A stretch of 64,000 nucleotides of DNA, taken from Pedobacter petrophilus. Lineage in GTDB: Bacteria > Bacteroidota > Bacteroidia > Sphingobacteriales > Sphingobacteriaceae. This document shows positions 44,115 to 53,807 of this stretch, in pieces. The stretch spans positions 124,001-188,000 of the forward strand of contig NZ_WKKH01000003.1 of NCBI RefSeq assembly GCF_009674725.1, given 5' to 3'. Each line of letters opens with the position of its first letter. The first letter of the stretch is position 1. The notes beneath the pieces are model-generated. The model saw nothing but the letters and a program-made list of their open reading frames with translations. It did not search any database and was not told where the DNA came from. The translations under genes were made by a program, and so were the position numbers.

Positions 44115-44918
44115 ATGTTTAAAGTTGTATTATCCCTGATTTTAATCAGCGCTTCCCTTTTAGTTCGAGCACAACACCCACCAGTTTTCGCAGCAATGAC
44201 CAGCGACTCATCCTTTATTAAGGTTGCTGATTTAGATATTACCCTGGTTAAATACAGTTACAAACCTAACGGCGTCCGTTTTTTAGTCGTTCACGATAAT
44301 GAAGATACTGGCGTAAAGGCTGGATTCGATTATATCCGGTGGAGTGGCGGCGAATTAATTGATAGTCAATATGGTGGCGTGAGAGATTACACCTTCACAC
44401 ACATGGACGATCCCTATCGAATTGATCCGAATGCGATTTATACCGAAACCGGCGTTAAAACCCGGTTAAAAAAAGAGGCATACAGTTCTGGCGAGATAGA
44501 GAAATCTATTCTTGATGCCGGTAAACAAATCGTTAATTTCTACGATCCGAAATCTATCGGATACTTTCTTACCCTACATAATAACGGGGACGGCGGTTTT
44601 GGAATTTCATCGTACCTACCGGGTTACGATTTATCAAGCACAGCAGATTCGGTTTACATTAATTTTGAAATGGATGGAGACGATTTACTTTACGTTACAG
44701 AGCCTCGTTTGTTCACCAGCTTAAAGAAGGCCAATGTAAATGTTATCCTGCAATCTAAATTTGCAGAGAATGATGGTTCCTTATCAGTTTACGCAATGAT
44801 CAATCATATTCCGTATATCAATGTAGAAGTACAACATGGTCATCAGGAAGAAAACCTCCGGCTGATTGAAATTGCTATAGCTGCACTTAAGGAGCACGGA
44901 CTAATAAAAAAAGAGTGA
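44115..44918 (+). CDS. Putative secreted M14-like metallohydrolase
   Basis: A 267-residue exported protein (signal peptide MFKVVLSLILISASLLVRAQ; a TTG at 44100 is an alternative start). I see the pattern of the M14/AspA-AstE fold: HxxE in VVHDNEDTG (His60, Glu63), a third possible zinc ligand His155 in LTLHNNGDGG, and a possible catalytic Glu238 in NVEVQHGHQ. This suggests a zinc carboxypeptidase or amidohydrolase acting in the periplasm, for example on peptidoglycan or peptides. No exact family is recognised, and the lack of a wider substrate-binding motif keeps this tentative. It converges with an MFS gene with only 4 nt between the stops. Confidence 0.6.
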   Translation: MFKVVLSLILISASLLVRAQHPPVFAAMTSDSSFIKVADLDITLVKYSYKPNGVRFLVVHDNEDTGVKAGFDYIRWSGGELIDSQYGGVRDYTFTHMDDPYRIDPNAIYTETGVKTRLKKEAYSSGEIEKSILDAGKQIVNFYDPKSIGYFLTLHNNGDGGFGISSYLPGYDLSSTADSVYINFEMDGDDLLYVTEPRLFTSLKKANVNVILQSKFAENDGSLSVYAMINHIPYINVEVQHGHQEENLRLIEIAIAALKEHGLIKKE

Positions 44919-44922
44919 AACG

Positions 44923-46125
44923 CTACTCAATTGCTTTGATTTTACCAACCAGAAAGCTTACCAATAAGCCAAAAACGCCAATCACCCCATAAGAATATTG
45001 TAGGCTGGATAGTGCAGAAATGTAACCGATTAGTGGTGGACCCATTAGGAAACCTAAATAACTTACACTCGAAACTACCGCAATTGCAATTCCCGGAGAT
45101 ACTTTTCCGTTTTTCCCGGCAACGCTATAAAGCGTTGGTACAATACTCGAAACACCAACCCCAACAAGCATAAACCCAATTGTGGCCGTGATCATATAAG
45201 GGAAAAACACAGACAAAAACATGCCCGTAGACATAATTAATCCACTGATTTGAATGGTCTTTTTACGGCCTAATCTGGAAATGATTCTATCGCCAACGAA
45301 ACGACCGGTAGCCATCATGATCATGAATGAAGCATAGCCCAAAATTACCAGAGATGTAGGTGCCTTGACAATATCTTTAAAATAAACTCCACTCCAATCA
45401 AACATCGCGCCTTCTGTGGCCATGCTGCAAAAGCCAATAATTCCAAGTTGCATCAGCGCCCCTTCGGGCATAGTGAACAATTTAGGTTTGCGTTCGGTTG
45501 TGGTACCCTTACCCGGAACAAGATGTTTATAATTAAAGAATACATTTACAAAAATTAATCCGCTAATGATCCAGAAGTGATAGTATGGAATGATATGGAG
45601 ATTGACCATCAGCAGGCCCACTAATGCTCCGGTAAATCCGGCAATGCTCCAGGCACCATGGAAAGAGGTCATAATGGGTCTGCCAAAAAGTTTTTCTGCT
45701 TCAGAACCTTGCGTATTCACCGCAATATTACACATGTTACCTACTACACCAAAAAGGAACAGAAATGCAGCCAAATGCCACGGCGCAGTAGCCAGACCTA
45801 AGTTTCCCAATGCTAAAACATAGAGCGGCGCAGTAATGGTTAATATCTTTTTGCTTCCGTATTTAGTTACTAATCTGCCTGATATTGGCATCGTAATTAA
45901 TTGGCCAAGAGGTAATGCCAGCAAAATACTTCCCAATGCACCATCTGATAAATCCAAAGTATGTTTAATATCAGGGATACGGCTTGCCCAGGATGCAAAA
46001 GCAATTCCCTGACCGAAGTAAAAAAGCGAAACAGCTAATCGAATTCTATTTGGAGAGCTTTGTGCTAATACAGGTTTTTTATCTGCTTGAACTGAATTTT
46101 CCTGGGCTGCCTTTGTCTCTTCCAA
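44923..46125 (-). CDS. MFS transporter
   Basis: A 400-residue major facilitator protein with twelve hydrophobic segments. After a polar N-terminal tail come RLAVSLFYFGQGIAFASWASRIPDIK and the loop GRLVTKYGSKKIL between TM2 and TM3 (the MFS motif A region). In the second half GRFVGDRIISRLGRKKTIQ is the repeat of that loop. It resembles the YbjJ/FucP-like group. It is a single gene and its substrate cannot be inferred. Its 3' end is 4 nt from the convergent hydrolase gene. Confidence 0.88.
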   Translation of the reverse strand: MEETKAAQENSVQADKKPVLAQSSPNRIRLAVSLFYFGQGIAFASWASRIPDIKHTLDLSDGALGSILLALPLGQLITMPISGRLVTKYGSKKILTITAPLYVLALGNLGLATAPWHLAAFLFLFGVVGNMCNIAVNTQGSEAEKLFGRPIMTSFHGAWSIAGFTGALVGLLMVNLHIIPYYHFWIISGLIFVNVFFNYKHLVPGKGTTTERKPKLFTMPEGALMQLGIIGFCSMATEGAMFDWSGVYFKDIVKAPTSLVILGYASFMIMMATGRFVGDRIISRLGRKKTIQISGLIMSTGMFLSVFFPYMITATIGFMLVGVGVSSIVPTLYSVAGKNGKVSPGIAIAVVSSVSYLGFLMGPPLIGYISALSSLQYSYGVIGVFGLLVSFLVGKIKAIE

Positions 46126-46314
46126 ATTATTGTTTCTTTTATGAACGGGTAATACTTTGCAAAGTTCCTTAAATCAATTGAAAAAATAAAGCATTATTAT
46201 CATTTAGAAATCACTAAAACGAAAAACTGCTCCTTATCTATTAGAAAAAGAAAGCAGATGTGCTATATGTAAAGCCTATAGGGTTAATGAAACCTACGAG
46301 GTTTGGAGGGTGAA

Positions 46315-46354
46315 ATAAACAAAAACAGCCAGTAATTTCTTACCAGCTGTTTTG
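46315..46354 (-). terminator. Terminator of lpdA
   Basis: AAAACAGC (46322-46329) pairs with GCTGTTTT (46346-46353); on the - strand the stem is followed by TTTGTTTATTT. It lies 36 nt beyond the lpdA stop. Confidence 0.65.
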
Positions 46355-46389
46355 TGTATATCTGCTAAAACAAATTCAGCTTACTAATT

Positions 46390-47796
46390 TTAAATGTGGA
46401 TTGCCCTGTTATCCGTTGCAGCCAACGCAGCTTCTTTTAATGCTTCAGTATACGTTGGGTGAGCATGACAAGTACGTGCAATATCTTCTGCTGATGCACG
46501 GAACTCCATTGCGATTACGGCTTCTGCAATTACATCAGCCACACGTGGACCAATCATATGCACGCCTAAAACTTCATCAGTTGCGGCATCAGCTAATACC
46601 TTAATGAAACCATCAGTATCCATACTGGCTTTAGCACGGCCACTCGCTTTAAAAGGGAATGAACCAGCCTTATATTTTGTTCCTTTTTCTTTCAATTGCT
46701 CTTCTGTATAACCAACAGAGGCAACTTCCGGCCAGGTATAAACTACGCCCGGAATCAGGTTATAATTGATATGCGGTTTTTGTCCGGCGATAACTTCGGC
46801 AACATAGGTTCCTTCATCTTCCGCCTTGTGTGCTAACATTGCACCGGTAATTACATCGCCGATGGCATAAACACCTTCAACCGAAGTTTCTAAATGTTCA
46901 TTTACAGGAATCTTTTTACCTCTTTCTTCTACCGTAATCCCGATTTTATCTAAACCTAAACCTTCGCTGTAAGCCGTACGACCTACTGCAACGATGCAAT
47001 AATCAGCATCTAAAGAAATGGTTTCACCTTTTGGCGTTTGAGCAGTAACCGTTACCGTTTCACCGTTATTGGTTGCGCCAGTAACTTTATGGCCCATGTA
47101 AAATTCCATGTTCAGGTGTTTCTTTAAAACACGTTGAAGTTCTTTACCTAAACTAGCATCCATTGTTGCAATGATTGATGGTAAAAATTCTACAACAGAA
47201 ACTTTCGTACCTAAACGTGCATACACTGAACCTAACTCTAAACCGATTACGCCACCACCAATAACCACCATCGATTTTGGAACTTCTTTAATATTTAAAG
47301 CTTCAGTTGAGGTAATGATCCGTTTTTTATCGATTGGTAAAAATGGCAATGTGGTCGGTTTTGAACCCGTAGCAATGATCACATTTTTAGCAGATAATGT
47401 TTCTGTAGAACCATCAGCCTTAGTAACCAAAATTGTGTTTTTGTCTACAAACGAGCCAACACCTTCATAAGAATCGATTTTATTTTTCTTAAACAAATAT
47501 GTGATACCGGCAGTATTTTGAGCCACAACGTCGTCTTTACGGGCGATCATTTGGTTCATATCAACTGATAAATCTTTTAAATTGATACCATGAATGGGAA
47601 ATGACTGAGCAGCATTGTGGTAATGCTCAGACGAATCTAATAGCGCTTTTGATGGAATACAACCCACGTTCAAGCAAGTGCCTCCAAAGGTTTTATATTT
47701 TTCAACAACTGCAGTTTTTAGACCTAACTGTGCACAACGGATTGCGCCTACATAACCGCCCGGCCCTGAACCGATAACAATGACATCGTATTGCAT
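46390..47796 (-). CDS. lpdA: Dihydrolipoyl dehydrogenase
   Basis: A 468-residue FAD disulfide oxidoreductase. The redox-active pair Cys41-Cys46 is in GGTCLNVGCIPSK, after the FAD motif VIGSGPGGYVGAIRCAQLG. The NAD motif is VIGGGVIGLELGSVYARLG, GVYAIGDVITGAMLAHKAEDEG binds FAD, and the C-terminal dimer motif CHAHPTYTEALKEAALA holds the catalytic His-Glu. It re-oxidises lipoamide of the 2-oxoacid dehydrogenase complexes. No E1/E2 genes are adjacent, so it probably serves several complexes. Confidence 0.96.
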   Translation of the reverse strand: MQYDVIVIGSGPGGYVGAIRCAQLGLKTAVVEKYKTFGGTCLNVGCIPSKALLDSSEHYHNAAQSFPIHGINLKDLSVDMNQMIARKDDVVAQNTAGITYLFKKNKIDSYEGVGSFVDKNTILVTKADGSTETLSAKNVIIATGSKPTTLPFLPIDKKRIITSTEALNIKEVPKSMVVIGGGVIGLELGSVYARLGTKVSVVEFLPSIIATMDASLGKELQRVLKKHLNMEFYMGHKVTGATNNGETVTVTAQTPKGETISLDADYCIVAVGRTAYSEGLGLDKIGITVEERGKKIPVNEHLETSVEGVYAIGDVITGAMLAHKAEDEGTYVAEVIAGQKPHINYNLIPGVVYTWPEVASVGYTEEQLKEKGTKYKAGSFPFKASGRAKASMDTDGFIKVLADAATDEVLGVHMIGPRVADVIAEAVIAMEFRASAEDIARTCHAHPTYTEALKEAALAATDNRAIHI

Positions 47797-47819
47797 AATT
47801 TCTTTAAAATTTGATTGTT

Positions 47820-47827
47820 CAAATGTA
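47820..47827 (-). promoter_or_regulatory. Candidate -7 box for lpdA
   Basis: On the - strand TACATTTG matches TAnnTTTG, 24 nt before the lpdA start codon. Confidence 0.4.
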
Positions 47828-47971
47828 ACGAAAAAAGGCGGAAAGGTGAAGCCTCAAAAGCTTAAAGACACGAGGTAAAATGACAATTTTACACTGAAAA
47901 TGGATTGTAATTACTTATTTCTAATTCGTTTCTAATACAACCAGCCAATTAAAAAGCTCCAGCTGATCTTT

Positions 47972-48011
47972 AAAAAACAAAACAGGCTTCGGCAATACCG
48001 AAACCTGTTTT
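47972..48011 (-). terminator. Terminator of the small lipoprotein gene
   Basis: AAAACAGG (47979-47986) pairs with CCTGTTTT (48004-48011), with an inner TTCGG/CCGAA stem. On the - strand TTTTGTTTTTT follows. The stem is close to symmetric. Confidence 0.75.
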
Positions 48012-48057
48012 AAACATTTGATTTTCACCAAATAGCTGAGGCAATAATTTGTTAATA

Positions 48058-48462
48058 TTAAAAGCTATACGAGGTATTCGCGATTAAAGCTTGTCCCGTA
48101 GAAGTACCTTCTTTTTTTAGTTGACCATCTACATAAATCTGTGCCTTCAGTGATGATGTTCCATTTGCACCTGTTGCACTACCAGACATAGTTGCAACAA
48201 CCGTACCTGCAGGAACGATAACCTCAGGGCTTGTCCATGCTGTGCCGCTAAGTGAAGAGGCAGTGGTTACCTGGCCATCATAACCATAAGCAACTACACT
48301 AAGGTTACTGCCAGCAGATGCTTCAAGTTTGAAAACCACTTTATGCGAGGTTTTGTTAGGTGGACTGTCTACGTCTTCATCTTTTTTACAAGACATTAAA
48401 CCAGTAAATAATAGTAAAGCAAAAAAAGATAGTAATGTTGTTTTAATCCTTCTGTTTTCCAT
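48058..48462 (-). CDS. Small lipoprotein, beta-sandwich-like, unknown function
   Basis: A 134-residue lipoprotein with lipobox GLMSC (Cys25), a short acidic linker (KKDEDVDSPP) and one beta-rich domain of about 95 residues. Gly/Ser/Thr-rich strands (HKVVFKLEASAGSNLSVVAYG, TVVATMSGSATG, LKAQIYVDGQLKKEG) suggest a small immunoglobulin-like or MmpS-like sandwich. No catalytic or binding motif is visible. It is a single gene with its own terminator. Confidence 0.75.
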   Translation of the reverse strand: MENRRIKTTLLSFFALLLFTGLMSCKKDEDVDSPPNKTSHKVVFKLEASAGSNLSVVAYGYDGQVTTASSLSGTAWTSPEVIVPAGTVVATMSGSATGANGTSSLKAQIYVDGQLKKEGTSTGQALIANTSYSF

Positions 48463-48736
48463 GGGTATAATCGTTTTTTAAAGTTGTTTCATCTTGCCTG
48501 CCTTGCCATCATTTTAGATTTACAAGCACAGAAATATTGAATCACAAATAAACGAACGGAGGTTTTGATTCACAATCCCCAATAAAAGCGATTTTTTTAT
48601 CCTTGTTTTTAAGTAGAAAATTGGTTTTGTACGGCCCTATACGGAGATAATATTTTTCGATAGCGAGATTAATGGCGATTGTAAAAAAATCACAAAACAA
48701 AATTTGAAAAACGAATAATAATGGAAATGATTAAAC

Positions 48737-49402
48737 TCAGATCAATTGTTTGTTCAACATAAATTCTTTGGCATTTGCAAAACTCAGAAACAATTCATCT
48801 GCGATCTTTAATTTCAGATGCGCCCTTACATTACTTTGAATGGCATAACAGGTAATACCCGCAGCCATAGCAGATTTTACACCATTAATCGTATCTTCGA
48901 AAACAAGACATTCCTCCTTTCTAAAACCCAGTTTTTCTACACAAATATTATAACTTTCCGGATCTGGCTTACTTTTACTTACATCTGTTCTGGTCACGAA
49001 TAAAGTAAAGTATTTGGCTAAACCATTTCTGTTGAATACTGCTTCTACATCTGCCCTCGGACTAGCGGTTACCACTGCCAGTGTAAGTCCTTTTTCATAA
49101 AAATAGCGAACAAAATCTAAAGCATGGGGCATTAATTCAATGTCATTATGCTCAAATCCGTAGCGTGTTAATTGCTCCCTTCTGATAATAAAATTATCTA
49201 AATCTGCATTAATTTTATATTTATCAGTAATGGTTTTGGCATTTTGGGGTAAAGGGATTCCGGCATAATTGGCTATCCAGTCTTTAAAGTCCAATTTAAC
49301 GCCGAATTCATGTAAAAACTCATTCCAGCAATCAAAATGAAACTTCTCAGAATCAATTAATGTTCCATCCAAATCAAATAATAACGCTTTTATTTTACTC
49401 AT
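48737..49402 (-). CDS. HAD-superfamily phosphatase, beta-phosphoglucomutase-like
   Basis: A 221-residue HAD hydrolase. Motif I is FDLDGTLIDSE with the nucleophile Asp11 and the acid/base Asp13, motif II is VVTAS, motif III is the Lys in KSKPDPESY, and motif IV is VFEDTINGVKSAMAAG. The helical cap between motifs I and II is of the beta-PGM/phosphatase type. It probably dephosphorylates a small sugar phosphate or similar cytosolic compound. There are no informative neighbours. Confidence 0.9.
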   Translation of the reverse strand: MSKIKALLFDLDGTLIDSEKFHFDCWNEFLHEFGVKLDFKDWIANYAGIPLPQNAKTITDKYKINADLDNFIIRREQLTRYGFEHNDIELMPHALDFVRYFYEKGLTLAVVTASPRADVEAVFNRNGLAKYFTLFVTRTDVSKSKPDPESYNICVEKLGFRKEECLVFEDTINGVKSAMAAGITCYAIQSNVRAHLKLKIADELFLSFANAKEFMLNKQLI

Positions 49403-49469
49403 TATATTTTTTATTATAGAAGTATTAAGTCCAGACTAAAGACTCCGGACTCAAGACTCAAGACTTCCT

Positions 49470-50684
49470 TCACGGCATCACCTCGAATAAAAAGAACTGC
49501 TGCACCTGGGTTTTTCCAAAATTATTATCCACACAGCACACAAGTGTATGGTTTCCATTTGGCAGTTTTGGACCAAAGGTAATGCCTTCGATGTTATCAA
49601 TGTGCATGTTCAAACTATCAAAATCAAAAAGCAATTTCTTTTGAAGTGGCTTTGGAGGGTTTTTGATAAAAGAAGGATTATCAATAACATTTTCAGCACC
49701 TTGTAAATCAACCAGATAGAGCTTAACAAAAGAATGATCATCCCGTCCCCTCGCCCAGGCCCTTTCCATGACCAAAAGTATGTGACTATTAACGGCCAAT
49801 ATTTCAGAAACCCCGTTTAAATTCCAGTCACTTTCTACGGTAGGTTTAATCGGCAAAGCATCAAGACGGTAAGCATATTGTGCGGTATTCCTTTTTGCAT
49901 CCACATCGAATTTCAAAATTCGGGTAAGCGCCTGGTCGAACTGGAATGCTGCTGGCGCTCCATCCTGATAAAGTGGCTCTTCTAAACTTGCATATAACGT
50001 TTTGTATTGATCAGCATACGCTAAACCTTCAAAAAAAGCATTTTTTCTTATCCCATATTCTTGCTTTGTAATATGAAAACCTGCCGGGAGTGGTACAGTA
50101 TCAATATATTTCCCGGCTAAAGAAATCAACGTTAATGCTGGCTGAACGATAGTTGTATCAGTTGGGCGATATAAACGCTCACCTTCGTTACTCCACACTA
50201 ACGTTTTTCCAGCTGGATTATAACGAACCGATTCACCATCGGCTTTTGAATTTTTACCGTACTGATATTTTGGATATTGCCTGCCATCTTCTTGCGAAAT
50301 GAAGATAACATCCTTCAGGTTGATCGTATCTATCTTATTTTCTTTAACCACTATTTTAGCAGTATAAATTCTCGCCGGACTAAACTGCGAAGGATCATCA
50401 CTGATCAGATAATATTGATCATTTCCAGCATCATAATCTATTCCCGATAAACCACCTACCAATGTATTCTGGAAGGTGTCATTTAACGGCATAATGTATT
50501 CGCTCAAAAACTTAATTGATGATATGGTAGTTTCCTTCGACTGGACGGCAACATTTTTGGTTGCAATGCAAGAAGAAAAAAGAATAATAAACGAAAAACA
50601 GGAAAGAATTACTTTGGATGATACTTTTTTCAAACCGGATATTTTATGACACAAAAGTATAGAAATTGCAATGACAATAGTCAA
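49470..50684 (-). CDS. Phytase-like esterase domain lipoprotein
   Basis: A 404-residue protein of the 'esterase-like activity of phytase' family. It has a lipobox LFSSC (Cys39 from this ATG). A TTG at 50633 would give a more ordinary 21-residue leader, so the start is uncertain. The beta-propeller-like body shows GGLSGIDYDAGNDQYYLISDD, FEGLAYADQYKTLYASLE, LNGVSEILAVNSHILLVMER and NIEGITFGPKLPNGNHTLVCCVDNNF. Members are extracytoplasmic phosphoesterases or binding proteins; activity on phytate is not established for most. It is a single gene. Confidence 0.85.
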   Translation of the reverse strand: MTIVIAISILLCHKISGLKKVSSKVILSCFSFIILFSSCIATKNVAVQSKETTISSIKFLSEYIMPLNDTFQNTLVGGLSGIDYDAGNDQYYLISDDPSQFSPARIYTAKIVVKENKIDTINLKDVIFISQEDGRQYPKYQYGKNSKADGESVRYNPAGKTLVWSNEGERLYRPTDTTIVQPALTLISLAGKYIDTVPLPAGFHITKQEYGIRKNAFFEGLAYADQYKTLYASLEEPLYQDGAPAAFQFDQALTRILKFDVDAKRNTAQYAYRLDALPIKPTVESDWNLNGVSEILAVNSHILLVMERAWARGRDDHSFVKLYLVDLQGAENVIDNPSFIKNPPKPLQKKLLFDFDSLNMHIDNIEGITFGPKLPNGNHTLVCCVDNNFGKTQVQQFFLFEVMP

Positions 50685-50819
50685 AAATATGCATAGAGAT
50701 ATGATGTCTGTAAGTAATCAAATTGAATGAGATTTTAGAAAATTAACCGAACACCTGCTGAAGCATCAAGGCATGAAGCTGATCACTCATTCTTCATGCC
50801 CTGATCACTTAAATAAGGT

Positions 50820-51659
50820 CTAAAACAACTTACCAATTACGCGATAAGATATAGTAGTCCCATCTACTACTTCTTCATAGTAAACATCATCAGGCGAAAC
50901 GAAATATTTTTCATCTTTAATGGTTACTTCCCGGCAACCTTCAGGTAATTGAGTCACAATTTCGCCAATCTGGTGTGCATTTACCGGTCCGTCTGCTGTA
51001 TTTAATACCCCATCTTTTCCAGCCACTAAATAAACAGTTTCACCGTTTTTATTTTGTCCCTGAGTATAATAAACGCCTTTGTATTCATAATAATCTACCC
51101 CGTTAATAGTCACTAAATTTGCCTCCTGCGGAATACTTGGCACCTCTGCACCAACCGGCGGAACAACTACTTCATATTGATTATTATTTTGTTGATAAAA
51201 TAAGCCTCCAGAGTAATAAAATTGATTTGCGCCATAATAAAACGGATAATACCCATAAGGCAAAACCCCTATTCTAATCCCCAGAAATGGCCTGTAGAAA
51301 TTATGATAGCTATAATATGGACGTCCGAAGCCTGAACGGTAGCCAAAACCAGATCTATAATAACTTCCGCCCCTATAACCCTGACGGTTGTAATGATATC
51401 CAGGTCGCTCCGATCTGATCCCTGACCGGACTATCCCTTGTGAATATCCGCCCCGGTTCGGCGATTGAAAAACCCTGTTGTTTGAAGGCGAACGATAACT
51501 TGAGCCACCCCTTGAGGCAACTGAACCCGATCTGCCACCGCCCCCGGAATAACTACCACCTCTGCCGGGTCTTTGAGCAGAAACAATTTCTACATTTAAA
51601 GTAGCTATCAATGCTGTTGCAGCAAAGAGAACCAGACCCTTATTGAATAACCTTTTCAT
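50820..51659 (-). CDS. DUF6515-like secreted protein with Gly/Arg/Tyr-rich region
   Basis: A 279-residue exported protein: a signal peptide (ending IVSAQR), then about 90 residues of low-complexity Gly/Ser/Arg/Tyr sequence (PGRGGSYSGGGGRSG; RSGFGYRSGFGRPYYSYH). An aromatic hydrophobic stretch follows (FLGIRIGVLPYGYYPFYYGA), and two small beta domains (DYYEYKGVYYTQGQNKNGE; EKYFVSPDDVYYEEVVDG). The architecture matches DUF6515 proteins of Bacteroidota; their function is not known. The low-complexity part may be surface-exposed or bind polyanions; this is inference. Confidence 0.75.
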   Translation of the reverse strand: MKRLFNKGLVLFAATALIATLNVEIVSAQRPGRGGSYSGGGGRSGSVASRGGSSYRSPSNNRVFQSPNRGGYSQGIVRSGIRSERPGYHYNRQGYRGGSYYRSGFGYRSGFGRPYYSYHNFYRPFLGIRIGVLPYGYYPFYYGANQFYYSGGLFYQQNNNQYEVVVPPVGAEVPSIPQEANLVTINGVDYYEYKGVYYTQGQNKNGETVYLVAGKDGVLNTADGPVNAHQIGEIVTQLPEGCREVTIKDEKYFVSPDDVYYEEVVDGTTISYRVIGKLF

Positions 51660-51849
51660 TTTGTGTGTTTTTAGTTAACCATATGACGATAAAAAGCTTT
51701 AAAAGATTGTCGGTCAGAAAGATTTAACTAAATTTTGATATAATAATGACTATTTATAACGCAATCACTAACAAACCTTTTACCATATGTTTATCAAAAT
51801 GATCGCTCATTCGCTTATCTTTAAATTTTATTCCAAAAACTAACTTCAA

Positions 51850-53718
51850 ATGAACTTTTTAAGATTTTTCAGCCTCCTATTTTGTCTGTTTATCACGAAT
51901 AGCGTATTGGCTCAGGAAAGCGATTCTGCTTACGTGAGGCAAAATTACACTAAAATAGAGCGCCAGATTCCGATGCGCGATGGAATCAAACTTTTTACTT
52001 CCATCTACATTCCCAAAAACCAAACTAAAAAATTCCCTTTTTTACTCAACAGAACTCCTTATACCGTGGCGCCTTACGGAGAGGATAAATATAAATTAAG
52101 CCTGGGGAGTTTCCCAGCCCTGATGCGCGAAGGCTTTATTTTTGTTTATCAGGATGTTCGCGGAAAATGGATGAGCGAAGGGACTTTCGAAGACATCCGC
52201 CCGCAAACCACCAAAAAGGGCAAAAAGGATATTGATGAAAGCACCGACACTTATGATACTATTGATTGGCTGGTAAAAAATGTGAAAGGCAACAATGGAA
52301 ACGTCGGAATATCTGGCATTTCATATCCAGGCTTTTATTCTACCGCCTCCTTACCAAATGCACACCCGGCACTAAAGGCTGTTTCGCCGCAGGCGCCAGT
52401 TACCGATTGGTATATGGGTGATGATTTTCACCATCGTGGCGTCTTATTTTTAATGGATGCATTTTCTTTTATGGGTAGCTTTGGTGTGCCACGCCCAAAA
52501 CCCATCACGCCTGATCAGGGTCCGAAAGGATTTAAATTTCCAATCGAAGATAACTACCGTTTTTACCTTGAAGCAGGCTCAGTAAAAAACCTGAAGGATA
52601 AATATTTCACAGACAGTATTAAATTCTGGAATGATCTTTCCAAGCATCCAAATCTGGATACTTTCTGGAAAGCCAGATTAATTACGCCTCACTTAAAAAA
52701 TATAAAACCTGCCGTAATGGTGGTTGGCGGCTTTTTCGATGCGGAAGATGCCTACGGCACATTTGATACCTATAAAGCAATTGAAAAACAAAATCCGGGC
52801 GCAAACAATATTTTAGTCGCAGGTCCATGGTTTCACGGGGGCTGGGTACGTAGTGACGGCTCTTCATTCGGGGATATTCCATTCGGAAAAAAAACCAGCA
52901 TCGACTACCAGCAACAATATGAATTGCCATTCTTTAAACACTATTTAAAAGGCGAGGGTGATTTTAATGCTGCCGAAGCCAACATCTTTGTAACGGGTTC
53001 AAACGAATGGAAAAAATTCCAGAGCTGGCCGCCAAAAGATGTGGAAACTAAAAATCTTTATTTGCAGCCTAACGGAAAACTTAGCTTCGAAAAAGTGGGC
53101 AGAACAGATAGCTGGGACGAATATGTAAGTGATCCCGATAACCCTGTCCCTTATCAGGACGGAATCCAGGCGAAACGGACCAGAGAATACATGATCGATG
53201 ATCAGCGTTTTGCTTCCCGCAGGCCAGATGTTAAAGTTTATCAAACTGATGTTTTAACAGAAGATATTACCCTTACCGGCCCTGTGCTGGCCAATCTTGT
53301 GGTTTCAACTACTGGTACAGATGCAGATTATGTAGTTAAACTGATCGATGTTTATCCCGAGGATGCACCAAATCCAACACCAAATCCTAAAAACCTGATC
53401 ATGGGCGGCTATCAAATGTTAGTTCGTGGTGAAATTATGCGTGGCAAATACCGCAACAGTTTTGAAAAACCAGAAGCATTTACGCCTGGTACCATTACCA
53501 AAGTGAATTATCCCCTGCCGGATGTGGCACATACCTTTAAAAAAGGACATAAAATGATGATTCAAATTCAAAATTCATGGTTTCCACTGGCCGATCGTAA
53601 CCCGCAAAAGTTCATGGATATTTATCAGGCAGAACCTGCTGATTTTCAAAAAGCAACCCACAAAATTTATCACGACGTTAAGAACAGTTCATATTTAACC
53701 ATCTCCGTTTTAAAGTAA
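51850..53718 (+). CDS. CocE/NonD family hydrolase (X-Pro dipeptidyl-peptidase-like)
   Basis: A 622-residue exported alpha/beta hydrolase. After the signal peptide (ending VLAQES) come IPMRDGIKLFTSIYIPKN, the oxyanion region FLLNRTPYTV, and the nucleophile Ser158 in GISGISYPGFYS. Asp297 (GGFFDAEDAYGTF) and His329 (AGPWFHGGW) complete the triad. A C-terminal jelly-roll (LTGPVLANLVVSTTGTDADYVVKLIDVYP) is typical of CocE and glutaryl-7-ACA acylases. It probably cleaves acyl or peptide bonds in the periplasm, with unknown substrate. Confidence 0.93.
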   Translation: MNFLRFFSLLFCLFITNSVLAQESDSAYVRQNYTKIERQIPMRDGIKLFTSIYIPKNQTKKFPFLLNRTPYTVAPYGEDKYKLSLGSFPALMREGFIFVYQDVRGKWMSEGTFEDIRPQTTKKGKKDIDESTDTYDTIDWLVKNVKGNNGNVGISGISYPGFYSTASLPNAHPALKAVSPQAPVTDWYMGDDFHHRGVLFLMDAFSFMGSFGVPRPKPITPDQGPKGFKFPIEDNYRFYLEAGSVKNLKDKYFTDSIKFWNDLSKHPNLDTFWKARLITPHLKNIKPAVMVVGGFFDAEDAYGTFDTYKAIEKQNPGANNILVAGPWFHGGWVRSDGSSFGDIPFGKKTSIDYQQQYELPFFKHYLKGEGDFNAAEANIFVTGSNEWKKFQSWPPKDVETKNLYLQPNGKLSFEKVGRTDSWDEYVSDPDNPVPYQDGIQAKRTREYMIDDQRFASRRPDVKVYQTDVLTEDITLTGPVLANLVVSTTGTDADYVVKLIDVYPEDAPNPTPNPKNLIMGGYQMLVRGEIMRGKYRNSFEKPEAFTPGTITKVNYPLPDVAHTFKKGHKMMIQIQNSWFPLADRNPQKFMDIYQAEPADFQKATHKIYHDVKNSSYLTISVLK

Positions 53719-53807
53719 CTGCATTTGTACAAAGCGATGTAAACTATAATTAGCGAGAACTGTAAATCAGAAACCTAAATAAGAACTTCAGTTATTATAA
53801 GTAACAG

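Noticed and set aside
49420-49466. Short GACTCAA/GACTAAA repetition before the phytase-like gene
   Set aside because: Only four degenerate 7-mers; too short and irregular to call a tandem repeat of interest.
49520-49535. TTATCCACA (DnaA-box-like)
   Set aside because: A single copy inside a coding region, with no cluster or dnaA/dnaN neighbours, so not an origin.
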